Shown one piece after another: positions 6,357 to 12,675 of a stretch of 12,675 bases of DNA. The stretch is from an uncultured Pseudoflavonifractor sp. (GTDB lineage Bacteria; Bacillota; Clostridia; Oscillospirales; Oscillospiraceae). A program made the translations under genes and the position numbers. Within the stretch, counting starts at the first letter, position 1. Each line of letters begins with the position of its first letter. The stretch covers positions 1 through 12,675 of the forward strand of contig CAJFTA010000064.1 in the NCBI GenBank assembly GCA_904419835.1, read 5' to 3'. The notes beneath the pieces are model-generated. The model was not told the origin of the DNA. It ran no database searches and saw only the letters and a list, made by a program, of their open reading frames with translations.

Positions 6357-6404
6357 CTATCATCAGTCCTGTAAGCAAGAACAATTGCAAGGAGGCATTG
6401 GAAC

Positions 6405-7406
6405 ATGAATAAGCGCACGCTGGGCACGGATCTGGACGTCTCTGCCGTGGGACTGGGCTGCATGGGCTTTAGCCACGCCTACGGTCCTCCCACAAAAGAC
6501 GGCGAAGCCATACGGGCGATTCGGAGCGCCTTTGACATGGGTTACACCATGTTCGACACCGCCGAGACTTACGGAACAGCGGAGGACCCGCACCACAACG
6601 AGAAGGTGGTGGGAGAGGCGCTGAAGGATGTCCGCAATCAGGTGCAGCTTGTTACCAAATTCGGCATCGGGTTTGACAGAACCAGCACAGCGGTGAACAA
6701 ACCCCTGATTCCTGATGCCCGGCCCGAGCGCATCCGCGCCTCGGTGGAAGGCTCGCTCCGGCGGCTTCAGACCGACCATATTGACCTGTATTTCCAGCAC
6801 CGCATGGACCCCCATGTGGAGCCCGAAGCGGTGGCTCAGGTAATGGCTGACCTGATCCAGGAGGGAAAGATCACCCACTGGGGCGTCTCGGAGGCAGACG
6901 AGGACTATCTGCGCCGGGCGCACAGGGTCTGCCCGGTGACGGCGGTACAAAACCGCTATTCGATGATGGCGCGCTGGCATGAGGCGCTGTTTCCCGTACT
7001 GGAGGAGCTGCACATCGGCTTTGTGGCGTTCTCTCCCATGGCCAACGGCCTGCTTACCGGAGCCTATCGGAGCGGCGAGCGGTTTGACTCCGGGCTGGAC
7101 TACCGCAGCGCCATGCCGCAATTTACGCAGGAGGCGGCAGAGGAGAATCGGGAACTGCTGCGTTTGCTGCAGGAGCTGGCAGAGCAGAGGCACGCCACTC
7201 CCGCGCAGATCTCGTTGGCCTGGATGCTGTGCAAAAAGCCCTGGATCGTTCCCATCCCCGGCAGCCGAAAGGTGGAACGGATGCGGGAGAACGCCGGGGC
7301 GGCGGATGTTTTTCTGACCGGCAAAGAGGTGGCCGCCATCGATCGGGCTTTGGAATCCACCCCCATGTCCGCCGTGTTTGGCGGCACAAAGGTCATCCGC
7401 AGATAA
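6405..7406 (+). CDS. Aldo/keto reductase
   Basis: A 333-residue NADPH-dependent oxidoreductase with the (beta/alpha)8 barrel of the AKR family, reducing aldehydes or ketones. The catalytic tetrad is visible: Asp51, Tyr56, Lys85 and His132 (FDTAETYG at 50-57, TKFGIG at 84-89, QHR at 131-133). The C-terminal IPGSRKVERMRENAGA block matches the NADP-binding region. AAGGAGG at 6389-6395 fixes the start 9 bases downstream. It is monocistronic: a terminator lies upstream and a convergent operon ends downstream. The substrate is not deducible. Reductases of this subgroup often sit with flavodoxins and cupin or CMD proteins in electrophile-response gene sets, as here. Confidence 0.95.
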   Translation: MNKRTLGTDLDVSAVGLGCMGFSHAYGPPTKDGEAIRAIRSAFDMGYTMFDTAETYGTAEDPHHNEKVVGEALKDVRNQVQLVTKFGIGFDRTSTAVNKPLIPDARPERIRASVEGSLRRLQTDHIDLYFQHRMDPHVEPEAVAQVMADLIQEGKITHWGVSEADEDYLRRAHRVCPVTAVQNRYSMMARWHEALFPVLEELHIGFVAFSPMANGLLTGAYRSGERFDSGLDYRSAMPQFTQEAAEENRELLRLLQELAEQRHATPAQISLAWMLCKKPWIVPIPGSRKVERMRENAGAADVFLTGKEVAAIDRALESTPMSAVFGGTKVIRR

Positions 7407-7480
7407 CCCGGCCGAAGGCGGCGGCGGATTCTGTCCGAAAGGGGAAGACCTCTCCAGGGCCGCGCCCGCCGCACAAAAAA

Positions 7481-7512
7481 CGAAACCTGGCGTCGGTGAA
7501 CGCCAGGTTTCG
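7481..7512. terminator. Terminator between aldo/keto reductase and TetR operon
   Basis: CGAAACCTGGCGT (7481-7493) pairs with ACGCCAGGTTTCG (7500-7512), a 13-bp perfect stem with a 6-base loop. On the - strand it is followed by TTTTTTG, giving a strong terminator for the TetR operon. On the + strand only TAAA follows, so for the reductase it would work mainly by hairpin strength. Confidence 0.88.
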
Positions 7513-7568
7513 TAAAGCATGAAATCTCCAATATTACCCGGGAATTATGAGAGCCTTGCACGCAACGC

Positions 7569-8213
7569 CTATTGCACATCGTTTGACCATTCACCCTGCA
7601 GCATTTTTTCCACGAAGGGTCTCACAAGGGCGTGGATGGAATAATGGGTGTAGCTCACATGAGCCGCCTCCATGGCTTCCAGCTGCTTGTCCGTGTGGGA
7701 GGTATAGGGGTAGACGCCGAACAAGAAGGGGAAGAATGCATAGAGAAAGCCCTGAATGCTGCCCGCCGTCATGCGGGGAAAGAATTTCTCCAGACAGCGG
7801 GTGACAGCCTGCAGCGCGCCGGCGTATGACCGCTTGAAGGACACCAGATTTTCCAGCCGGCTGTTTCCCTCCATGTCGTAGAGGTTCATGGACATCAGCT
7901 TCAGCATACAGCCCCGCTTCTCCAGGGTGCAGGCCAGCGCGTCTGCAAATTGTTCCGTGGACAGCGGCGCCTCCCGCCGGGCAAGTTCCTCCAGATCCGA
8001 GATCCACAGCTCATGCTCCCGCTGGAGCAGAGCCAGGAAGATCTCCTCCTTGGTCTGAAAGTAGTTGTAGATGGAGGTGCGGGTGAAGGAGGTTTTGGCT
8101 CCAATGTCCCGGATGGTGATGTCCCGGAACCCCATGGTCTCATAGAGCGCGGCGCAGGCGTCGATGATCTCTTCTTTTCTGGCGTTGGTCAGTTCTTCCG
8201 AGCCCTTTGGCAT
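7569..8213 (-). CDS. TetR-family transcriptional repressor
   Basis: A 214-residue regulator. The DNA-binding domain lies within residues 10-60, with the helix-turn-helix ITIRDIGAKTSFTRTSIYNY at 32-51 and the following FQTKEEIF typical of the family. The rest is an all-helical ligand-binding and dimer domain with no recognisable ligand. The ATG is 7 bp after the flavodoxin stop and shares its ribosome site with the end of that gene, so it is the last gene of a three-gene operon. Two near-identical dyads overlap the operon promoter (9647-9659 and 9683-9695). I infer that this protein binds them and represses its own operon until a ligand, probably an electrophile or quinone-like compound, is present. 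Confidence 0.92.
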   Translation of the reverse strand: MPKGSEELTNARKEEIIDACAALYETMGFRDITIRDIGAKTSFTRTSIYNYFQTKEEIFLALLQREHELWISDLEELARREAPLSTEQFADALACTLEKRGCMLKLMSMNLYDMEGNSRLENLVSFKRSYAGALQAVTRCLEKFFPRMTAGSIQGFLYAFFPFLFGVYPYTSHTDKQLEAMEAAHVSYTHYSIHALVRPFVEKMLQGEWSNDVQ

Positions 8214-8220
8214 GGCCGCC

Positions 8221-8688
8221 TCACAGCCCCAGGACAGACCTGGCCCAGGCCGCCGCGCCGCTGTTTACCAGCTTGCCCTGCTTCCAGCTGGCCTTGGGAC
8301 AGTGGTCCTGCATACTCGTTTCCGCCTTGCCGATGCCGCTGCCGCCGGAGGTAGCGAAGGGGATCAGCGTCTTGCCGGAGAAGTCATAGCCCTCCAGGAA
8401 GGTGTCCACGATGCGGGGCTCCACATACCACCAGACGGGGAAGCCCACGAACACCGTGTCGTACTGCGCCATGTTCTCCACCGGCTCCGCAATGGCGGGA
8501 CGGCAGGCGGGGTCATTCATTTCCAAGGTGCTGCGGCTCTTCTTGTCCATCCAGTTCAGGTCCGCGTCCGTATAAGGCTCCAGCGGACGGATCTCGTACA
8601 GGTCCGCGCCCACGGCCTGCGCCATCTCTTTGGCGGCCCGGGCGGTCACGCCGCTGGCGGAAAAATAAGCGACCAGTGTTTTACTCAT
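8221..8688 (-). CDS. Flavodoxin-family protein
   Basis: A 155-residue FMN protein of the short flavodoxin type. The phosphate-binding loop is near the N-terminus (AYFSASGVTARAAKEM, where SASGVTA replaces the classical T-x-G-N-T). The sequence VFVGFPVWWYVEPRIVDTFL is the family's second flavin-contacting loop, and FATSGGSGIGKAE is the third. The ATG at 8688 is chosen because GGAGGGA (8696-8702) lies 7 bases upstream; an ATG 15 bases earlier would overlap that site. It starts 21 bp after the DUF362 gene and ends 7 bp before TetR. It probably carries electrons or reduces quinone-like compounds. Confidence 0.92.
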   Translation of the reverse strand: MSKTLVAYFSASGVTARAAKEMAQAVGADLYEIRPLEPYTDADLNWMDKKSRSTLEMNDPACRPAIAEPVENMAQYDTVFVGFPVWWYVEPRIVDTFLEGYDFSGKTLIPFATSGGSGIGKAETSMQDHCPKASWKQGKLVNSGAAAWARSVLGL

Positions 8689-8709
8689 CTTGACTCCCTC
8701 CATTCAGCA

Positions 8710-9600
8710 TTACAGCTCAATCAGCTCGTACTCCCTGGTTCCAAAGCCCAAATCGGCGGACGCCTCAATGGTGTGGATGCCGTTGCGGCTGTTGACCCGC
8801 TCCATAAAGTGCTCTTTGCCGGGATCATCAGCGCTCATAACCAGGTCAATGCAGGCCTGATCGATGGCCACCGGGTCCAGAGAGGCCAGCATCCCGATAT
8901 CCTTCATGCAGGGGTCCTCGGCCACGGCGCAGCAGTCGCAGTCCACAGAGAGGTTCTTCATCACATTGATAAAGGCGATATTGCCCTTGAAGTGCTCCAC
9001 CACGCTGGAGGCGGCGTCGGCCATGGCCTCGGGGAAGGCCACGGAACTGGCGTGCTGCTCCCAGGTTTTAAAACGGTCGTCGGTCTTTCCGGCGGAGTGG
9101 ATCAGCGCCTTGCCCGCCCGGGAGGCGCAGCCGATGGCCAGCTGCTTGAGCGCGCCGCCGTAGCCGCCCATGGGGTGGCCCTTGAAGTGTGCCAGAACCA
9201 GCATGGAGTCATAGTTCATGATATTCTTGCCCAGGTGGTTCTCTTTGAGGATCTTCCCCTGGGGGATGGGCCACACGACGTCGGGCCCCTCGGCGTCCAT
9301 CAGGTCCACGTCAAAATACTTGGTCCAGCCGTGCTCCTCCAGCAGCTTCCGGTGGGACTCTGTGTGGTCCCGAACGCCGCCGGCCGCGTCGCCGTAGGCG
9401 GTGTTGCACTCCACGACGGTGCCGCGGACCGCCTCTACCATGGGCCGCCAGAACTCCGGGTGGAGAAAATTCTGGTTGCCCTTCTCGCCGGAGTGGACCT
9501 TTACAGCTACCTTTCCGGGCAGCTCCACGCCCAGGGCACGATACAGCTCCACAACCTTTTCCGGGGTGATCTCCCGGGTGAAATAGACCTTTGCGCGCAT
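8710..9600 (-). CDS. DUF362 domain-containing protein
   Basis: A 296-residue protein of the DUF362 family, whose biochemical role I cannot state. Family hallmarks are KVHSGEKGNQNF at about 34-45, HFKGHPMGGYGGALKQLAIG at 138-157 and LDPVAIDQACIDLV at 241-254. Many relatives carry a ferredoxin domain. This one does not, but it has a compact cysteine group, C221, C223, C224 and C231, that could bind a metal or cluster. AAAGGAGG at 9608-9615 lies 7 bases before the ATG. It is the first gene of the TetR-controlled operon and is co-transcribed with the flavodoxin, so electron transfer between the two is a reasonable guess. Confidence 0.85.
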   Translation of the reverse strand: MRAKVYFTREITPEKVVELYRALGVELPGKVAVKVHSGEKGNQNFLHPEFWRPMVEAVRGTVVECNTAYGDAAGGVRDHTESHRKLLEEHGWTKYFDVDLMDAEGPDVVWPIPQGKILKENHLGKNIMNYDSMLVLAHFKGHPMGGYGGALKQLAIGCASRAGKALIHSAGKTDDRFKTWEQHASSVAFPEAMADAASSVVEHFKGNIAFINVMKNLSVDCDCCAVAEDPCMKDIGMLASLDPVAIDQACIDLVMSADDPGKEHFMERVNSRNGIHTIEASADLGFGTREYELIEL

Positions 9601-9646
9601 CGTAAAACCTCCTTTGGACAGACAGTGCGGTTATGTTTAAAAATTC

Positions 9647-9659
9647 TGACACAGTGTCA
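9647..9659. promoter_or_regulatory. Operator O1, TGACAC-A-GTGTCA
   Basis: A perfect 13-bp dyad lying just downstream of the inferred start point of the DUF362 operon. Its sequence recurs with one mismatch at 9683-9695, 36 bp away. It is the likely binding site of the TetR protein encoded at the end of the operon. Confidence 0.75.
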
Positions 9660-9667
9660 ATGCTTGA

Positions 9668-9696
9668 ATTATACCACTGTTCTGACATTGTGTCAA
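9668..9696 (-). promoter_or_regulatory. Consensus promoter of DUF362-flavodoxin-TetR operon
   Basis: On the - strand TTGACA (9691-9696) and TATAAT (9668-9673) are separated by exactly 17 bp, a full match to the housekeeping sigma factor consensus. Transcription should start near 9661. Such a strong promoter needs repression, which fits the flanking operator pair. Confidence 0.9.
9683..9695. promoter_or_regulatory. Operator O2, TGACAT-T-GTGTCA
   Basis: A 13-bp dyad with one mismatched pair, overlapping the -35 box of the DUF362 operon promoter. With O1 it brackets the promoter. A repressor on both sites would block the -35 region and the start point together. Confidence 0.72.
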
Positions 9697-9894
9697 CATA
9701 TTTTCTTTTACAAAAAAGAAGCGGGCTGCATGAGCGCTCTCCCGGATGGGATGGGCATGGACGGACTTGGAAATCCACGCCTGCCGCATCAGGAAGCCCC
9801 ATCTGTTCAATACAATTTTTGCATAATATCAATTAATTCATGTTGATTTCCCCCTGCCGCCATGCTACGCTTGGAACGGAAGGAGTGACATCCC

Positions 9895-10773
9895 ATGGAG
9901 ATCCGTGTACTGAAATATTTTCTGCTGGTTGCCCGGGAGGAGAACATCACCAAGGCGGCCAACCTCCTGCACCTGACGCAGCCCACGCTGTCCAGGCAGC
10001 TGATGCAGCTGGAGGAGGAGCTGGGCGTCCAGCTGTTTCGCCGGAGCAAGCACCGCATTATCCTGACGGAGGAGGGGATGCTGCTCCGCCGGCGGGCAGA
10101 GGAGATCGTGGCTTTGGCGGATAAGACAAGGGACGATCTCCAGCGCCGGGGGGAACAGCTCTCGGGCACTGTCGCGGTGGGGAGCGGAGAATTGCAGAGT
10201 TCGCGTTTCCTGACACAGCTGCTCACGGCCTTTCAAAGGGAAAACCCACTGGTATCGTTTTCGATCTATAGTGGCAACTCTGACAATATCAAAGAGCGCA
10301 TTGAGCGGGGCTTGCTGGACATAGGCCTTTTGCAGGAACCGGTGGACATTGCAAAGTACAGCTTTGTGCGCACGCCGGGACGGGAACAGTGGGGCGTGTT
10401 GGTAAGAGAAGACTCGGAGCTGGCATCCAGGAAGAGCGTCAGCCCGGCAGATCTGGCCGCCGTGCCCCTGATCCTGCCGGAGCGGGAGATCGTGCAGAAT
10501 GAACTGCTCAACTGGTTCGGCCCCTACGCAGAGGGACTGCGGGTCACAGCCACCGGCAACCTGCTCTACAATCTTGCCTCACTGGTTCGGGCCGGCGGCA
10601 GCAGCGTACTCACCCTGGCTCTGGACTGCAGCTATGAAGGACTCCGGTTTCTCCCGCTCTCTCCTGCTCTGGAGTCCAACACCGTTCTGGTCTGGAAGAA
10701 GGCGCAGACCTTTTCAGCCGCAGCAGCGGCGCTGATTCAGTTTTCTGAGAAATACATTTCCCGTATGAAATAA
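9895..10773 (+). CDS. LysR-family transcriptional regulator
   Basis: A 292-residue regulator of standard family length. The winged helix-turn-helix spans about 1-60, with ENITKAANLLHLTQPTLSRQ at 16-35 and EELGVQLFRRSKHRIILTEEG following. Residues 90-292 are the effector-binding domain. AAGGAG at 9880-9885 lies 9 bases before the ATG. It is divergent from the DUF362 operon with a 294-bp gap, the arrangement in which LysR proteins commonly control the neighbour, so that operon may answer to both this protein and TetR. The MerR-cupin-CMD group downstream is another candidate target. No convincing promoter was found for this gene itself. Confidence 0.93.
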   Translation: MEIRVLKYFLLVAREENITKAANLLHLTQPTLSRQLMQLEEELGVQLFRRSKHRIILTEEGMLLRRRAEEIVALADKTRDDLQRRGEQLSGTVAVGSGELQSSRFLTQLLTAFQRENPLVSFSIYSGNSDNIKERIERGLLDIGLLQEPVDIAKYSFVRTPGREQWGVLVREDSELASRKSVSPADLAAVPLILPEREIVQNELLNWFGPYAEGLRVTATGNLLYNLASLVRAGGSSVLTLALDCSYEGLRFLPLSPALESNTVLVWKKAQTFSAAAAALIQFSEKYISRMK

Positions 10774-10789
10774 AATTTAATATAAGCAT

Positions 10790-10818
10790 TAGACATTGTT
10801 TTATCACAGGCCTACAAT
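10790..10818 (+). promoter_or_regulatory. Promoter of the MerR-cupin-CMD group
   Basis: TAGACA (10790-10795), a 17-bp spacer and TACAAT (10813-10818) each match five of six consensus bases. The start would be near 10825, giving a leader of about 70 bases. That leader contains a dyad GTGTTC-N6-GGACAC (10823-10840) and a run of TATAC units every 8 bases (10842-10862). Confidence 0.65.
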
Positions 10819-10892
10819 ATAGGTGTTCTGGAAGGGACACTTATACTTTTATACGCATATACGCAAGCCGGGTCATGGGAAAGGGTGATGGA

Positions 10893-11243
10893 ATGACGAT
10901 CCATGAGGCCAGTGAGCGGTATACCATTCCCATGGAGGTCCTGCGGGCGTATGAGAGCTGGGGCCTGTGCGGCACCGTGAAAAGTGCCATGGGCGCCTGG
11001 CAGTATGACGGCACCGACCTGGAACGCCTGAGCCTGATCATGACGCTGCACGCTGTGGGCTTTGAAAACCCGGAAATTGAAGCCTACATGAAACTCCTGC
11101 TGGAGCAGGAGGGAACCGAGGCACAGCGGCTGCGGATGCCGGACCGGAAGCGGGGCCGCACGCGGGATGAGATCCACTTCCGGGAGCGGCTGGATTATCT
11201 CCGCTATCACATCCGCAAGCAGCAGGAGGCGAAGCGCGGCTGA
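10893..11243 (+). CDS. Small MerR-like helix-turn-helix regulator
   Basis: A 116-residue protein whose first 70 residues follow the MerR DNA-binding pattern: TIPMEVLRAYESWGL at 11-25 corresponds to the recognition-helix and RYYE region, and YDGTDLERLSLIMTLHAVGFENPEIEAYM at 38-66 to the second helical pair. The C-terminal part is short, basic and helical, with no effector domain and only one cysteine (C26), so a metal- or thiol-sensing mode is unlikely. AAAGGG at 10880-10885 favours this ATG over one 18 bases upstream. It precedes the cupin gene by 53 bp and probably shares its transcript, so control of the cupin/CMD pair is the simplest inference. Confidence 0.78.
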   Translation: MTIHEASERYTIPMEVLRAYESWGLCGTVKSAMGAWQYDGTDLERLSLIMTLHAVGFENPEIEAYMKLLLEQEGTEAQRLRMPDRKRGRTRDEIHFRERLDYLRYHIRKQQEAKRG

Positions 11244-11296
11244 CCGGCGCCCCGACACAAAATCAATCATATTTTTATTTTTTAGGAGGCATTACC

Positions 11297-11731
11297 ATGA
11301 AGCTCCAGGACAAATCCGCATTCGATGCGCAGAATGTATTCGGCCAGGGGACGGCCAACACCGCCTTCGCCCAGTTTTTTATCGGAAACTCCTATCTGAA
11401 CCCCCTGACCAAGCCCGGTGAGAGCGCGGTGGGGCTGGCCAACGTCACCTTTGAGCCGGGCTGCCGGAACAACTGGCACATCCACCACGCCAAGAGCGGC
11501 GGTGGACAGATTCTGATCTGCACCGCCGGGGAAGGCTGGTACCAGGAGGCGGGCAGGGATGCGGTCAGCCTGACCCCCGGCACCGTCATCGTCATCCCCC
11601 CGGAGGTGAAGCACTGGCACGGGGCCAAGGCGGACAGCTGGTTCAGCCACATTGCCGTAGAGGTTCCCGGCGAGGAGACCGGCAACGAGTGGCTGGAGCC
11701 GGTGGACGACGAGGCATATTCCAAGCTGTAA
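11297..11731 (+). CDS. Cupin-domain protein
   Basis: A 144-residue single-domain cupin, a small beta-barrel that binds a metal and can act as an enzyme or sensor. Cupin motif 1 is G55-x5-H61-x-H63 with Gln71 in the place usually held by Glu. Motif 2 includes PG at 94-95 and His106/His108 (EVKHWHGA). The sequence GGGQILICTAGEGWYQEAG is typical of the cupins found beside carboxymuconolactone decarboxylases. TAGGAGG lies just upstream of the ATG. The next gene, a CMD protein, begins 81 bp downstream. The Gln ligand and the context argue for a metal-binding enzyme rather than a storage protein, but the substrate is unknown. Confidence 0.9.
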   Translation: MKLQDKSAFDAQNVFGQGTANTAFAQFFIGNSYLNPLTKPGESAVGLANVTFEPGCRNNWHIHHAKSGGGQILICTAGEGWYQEAGRDAVSLTPGTVIVIPPEVKHWHGAKADSWFSHIAVEVPGEETGNEWLEPVDDEAYSKL

Positions 11732-11812
11732 TGGAAGGGCGCCGGCCGCGCCTGGAGCCGCAGGGAGGACAGATGTCCCTGGAGCAACAAAAGCGAAGAG
11801 GAGTGTGCAACG

Positions 11813-12508
11813 ATGATGATGAAAGACGTGCGGGAAACAGATCCGGAGTTTGTGGAACGCTTTGAACACTTTGCCTTTGACGAGGTGGTGAATGAGCCCG
11901 GCCAGCAGCTGGACGAGGTCACCCGGCACATGGCCATCCTGGCCACCCTCCTGGGCTGCCAGGGGACGGAGGCCTTCCGCCGGGAGCTGCCCCAGGCCCT
12001 GGACGCCGGGGTGACCCCGGTGATGGCCAAGGAGGTAGTCTACCAGGCGGTGGACTACCTGGGGATTGGACGGGTGCTGCCCTTCCTGGACATCACCAAC
12101 GAGGTGCTGAAGGCGCGGGGCGTGGCCCTGCCGCTGGAGGGACAGGCCACCACCACGATGGAGGATCGGCTGGAGAAGGGGGCCCAGACCCAGGCGGACA
12201 TCTTCGGCCCCCAGATGCTGGAGGCGTGGAAGACCGGGCACATCAACCGCTGGCTGGCGGCCAACTGCTTTGGAGACTACTACACCCGCACGGGGCTCAC
12301 ACTGGCCCAGCGGGAGATGATCACCTTCTGCTACCTGGCGGCTCAGGGCGGCTGTGAGCCTCAGCTGACCGCCCACGCCAAGGGCAACATGAATCTGGGG
12401 AACGATAAGGCGTTCCTGATCCGCGTGATATCCCAGTGCCTGCCCTACATCGGCTACCCAAGGAGCCTGAACGCTGTTGCCTGTGTGAACAAGGCGGCGG
12501 AGGGCTGA
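11813..12508 (+). CDS. Carboxymuconolactone decarboxylase-family protein, two domains
   Basis: A 231-residue protein with two tandem CMD (AhpD-like) domains, about 15-103 and 120-228. The second is intact in pattern: R167, C181-E182, H188 in GCEPQLTAHAKGN, and the closing YIGYP at 212-216. The first keeps R38, C49 and the general helices but lacks the histidine, so it looks structural. Neither domain has the CxxC of peroxidase AhpD, so a thiol-peroxidase role is not supported. Ring-lactone decarboxylation is the family's founding reaction, but most members are uncharacterised. AGAGGAG at 11797-11803 fits the first of three consecutive in-frame ATG codons. It is paired with the cupin, and the right repeat follows. 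Confidence 0.9.
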   Translation: MMMKDVRETDPEFVERFEHFAFDEVVNEPGQQLDEVTRHMAILATLLGCQGTEAFRRELPQALDAGVTPVMAKEVVYQAVDYLGIGRVLPFLDITNEVLKARGVALPLEGQATTTMEDRLEKGAQTQADIFGPQMLEAWKTGHINRWLAANCFGDYYTRTGLTLAQREMITFCYLAAQGGCEPQLTAHAKGNMNLGNDKAFLIRVISQCLPYIGYPRSLNAVACVNKAAEG

Positions 12509-12554
12509 GCCGCTTCGATAGTTCTTCTTTCTGACTGCTGACTGACAAGCTGAG

Positions 12555-12579
12555 GAGCCGGGGCCATTGGCCCCGGCTC
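12555..12579 (-). other. Hairpin at inner edge of right repeat (sequence differs from left copy)
   Basis: GAGCCGGGGCC (12555-12565) pairs with GGCCCCGGCTC (12569-12579), 11 bp with a 3-base loop. On the + strand it lies 46 bp after the stop codon of the last gene and has no T-run, so it would be at most a weak terminator for that gene. It occupies the same position relative to the repeat as the hairpin at 96-126. Confidence 0.7.
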
Positions 12580-12674
12580 AGCGTGTCGAAAAACCTCCCC
12601 GAAGAGGAAGCCTCGCAGAGTTCCGTCATCCGCAGATGACGGAATCAAATGAAAATCCGTCATTTTCGGGGACA
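12577..12674 (-). repeat. Right copy of 98-bp inverted repeat bounding the window
   Basis: This is the reverse complement of positions 1-98, 96 of 98 bases identical by eye. The two changes fall in the terminator-like hairpin. They replace the loop by CTTCG, so the hairpin can still form. It begins 68 bp after the stop codon of the last gene. Read inward (on the - strand) it has the same order as the left copy: three-part self-complementary block, hairpin plus T5, then a variable hairpin. Confidence 0.93.
12589..12610 (-). terminator. Inward-facing terminator-like hairpin in right repeat
   Basis: On the - strand, CTTCCT pairs with GGGAGG around a CTTCG loop and is followed by five T. It is the counterpart of the hairpin at 65-86 and would act on transcription entering from the right. 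Both sequence differences between the repeat copies fall here, and pairing is retained through a G-T pair. Confidence 0.45.
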
Positions 12675-12675
12675 T

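Larger units (their letters stand above)
5967..6404. other. Intergenic region between ogt and aldo/keto reductase
   Basis: This 438-bp divergent gap must hold the ogt promoter near 5980-6050, but no convincing -35/-10 pair is seen there. Its middle part (about 6090-6270) has short open frames on both strands. The longest candidate, 78 codons from 6062, has no proper ribosome site and a low-complexity Arg/Gly tail, so I do not call it. A GC-rich patch (6220-6265) stands in AT-rich surroundings. The end carries a terminator, a -10 box and a palindrome listed separately. Confidence 0.5.

Noticed and set aside
8164..9846. 560-codon + strand frame opposite the flavodoxin and DUF362 genes
   Set aside because: Low-complexity Val/His/Gly-rich translation with no domain; the - strand genes have motifs, ribosome sites and a promoter.
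1..12675. CRISPR array, tRNA, rRNA, prophage or insertion-sequence genes
   Set aside because: None seen on either strand; the only repeats are the terminal pair and short regulatory dyads.

Overview
The window reads as a chromosomal segment of a GC-rich, anaerobic Firmicute, most likely a gut Clostridium-like bacterium of the Oscillospiraceae type. This is inferred from strong AGGAGG-type ribosome sites, GC-rich coding sequence, a SPASM radical SAM enzyme, ferredoxin-type proteins, a class M sirtuin with a zinc-type macrodomain, and many small flavoproteins. No rRNA, tRNA, CRISPR array, transposase or integrase is visible.

The segment is bounded exactly by a 98-bp inverted repeat (1-98 and 12577-12674, 96/98 identical by eye). 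Each copy contains a three-part self-complementary block, an inward-facing terminator-like hairpin and, directly inside it, a hairpin whose position is kept while its sequence differs between the copies. The whole 12.5-kb gene block is therefore flanked by structured inverted repeats.

Region 1 (216-4150, + strand) is a probable operon: radical SAM/SPASM protein, nitroreductase (ATGA overlap), a flavin-binding PNPOx-like protein fused to a 2[4Fe-4S] ferredoxin, a macrodomain ADP-ribosyl hydrolase and an overlapping class M sirtuin. The last two are the write and erase halves of a protein ADP-ribosylation system. The usual GcvH-L and LplA2 partners are absent.

Region 2 (4151-6404) holds a LysR regulator and a convergent ogt DNA repair methyltransferase that share a strong hairpin terminator. 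The ogt area is visibly more AT-rich than its surroundings.

Region 3 (6405-9700) has an aldo/keto reductase on the + strand convergent with a three-gene operon on the - strand (DUF362 protein, flavodoxin, TetR regulator). That operon is read from a consensus promoter (TTGACA-N17-TATAAT) bracketed by two TGACA-type dyads, most simply the binding sites of its own TetR protein.

Region 4 (9895-12508, + strand) has a second LysR regulator, a small MerR-like regulator, a cupin, and a double-domain carboxymuconolactone decarboxylase-like protein.

Taken together the genes form a redox and electrophile-handling island: nitroreductase, flavodoxin, aldo/keto reductase, cupin/CMD pair, alkyl-DNA repair and NAD-dependent ADP-ribosylation, with four local transcription factors. 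That shared theme is inference; the individual family assignments rest on motifs seen in the sequence.
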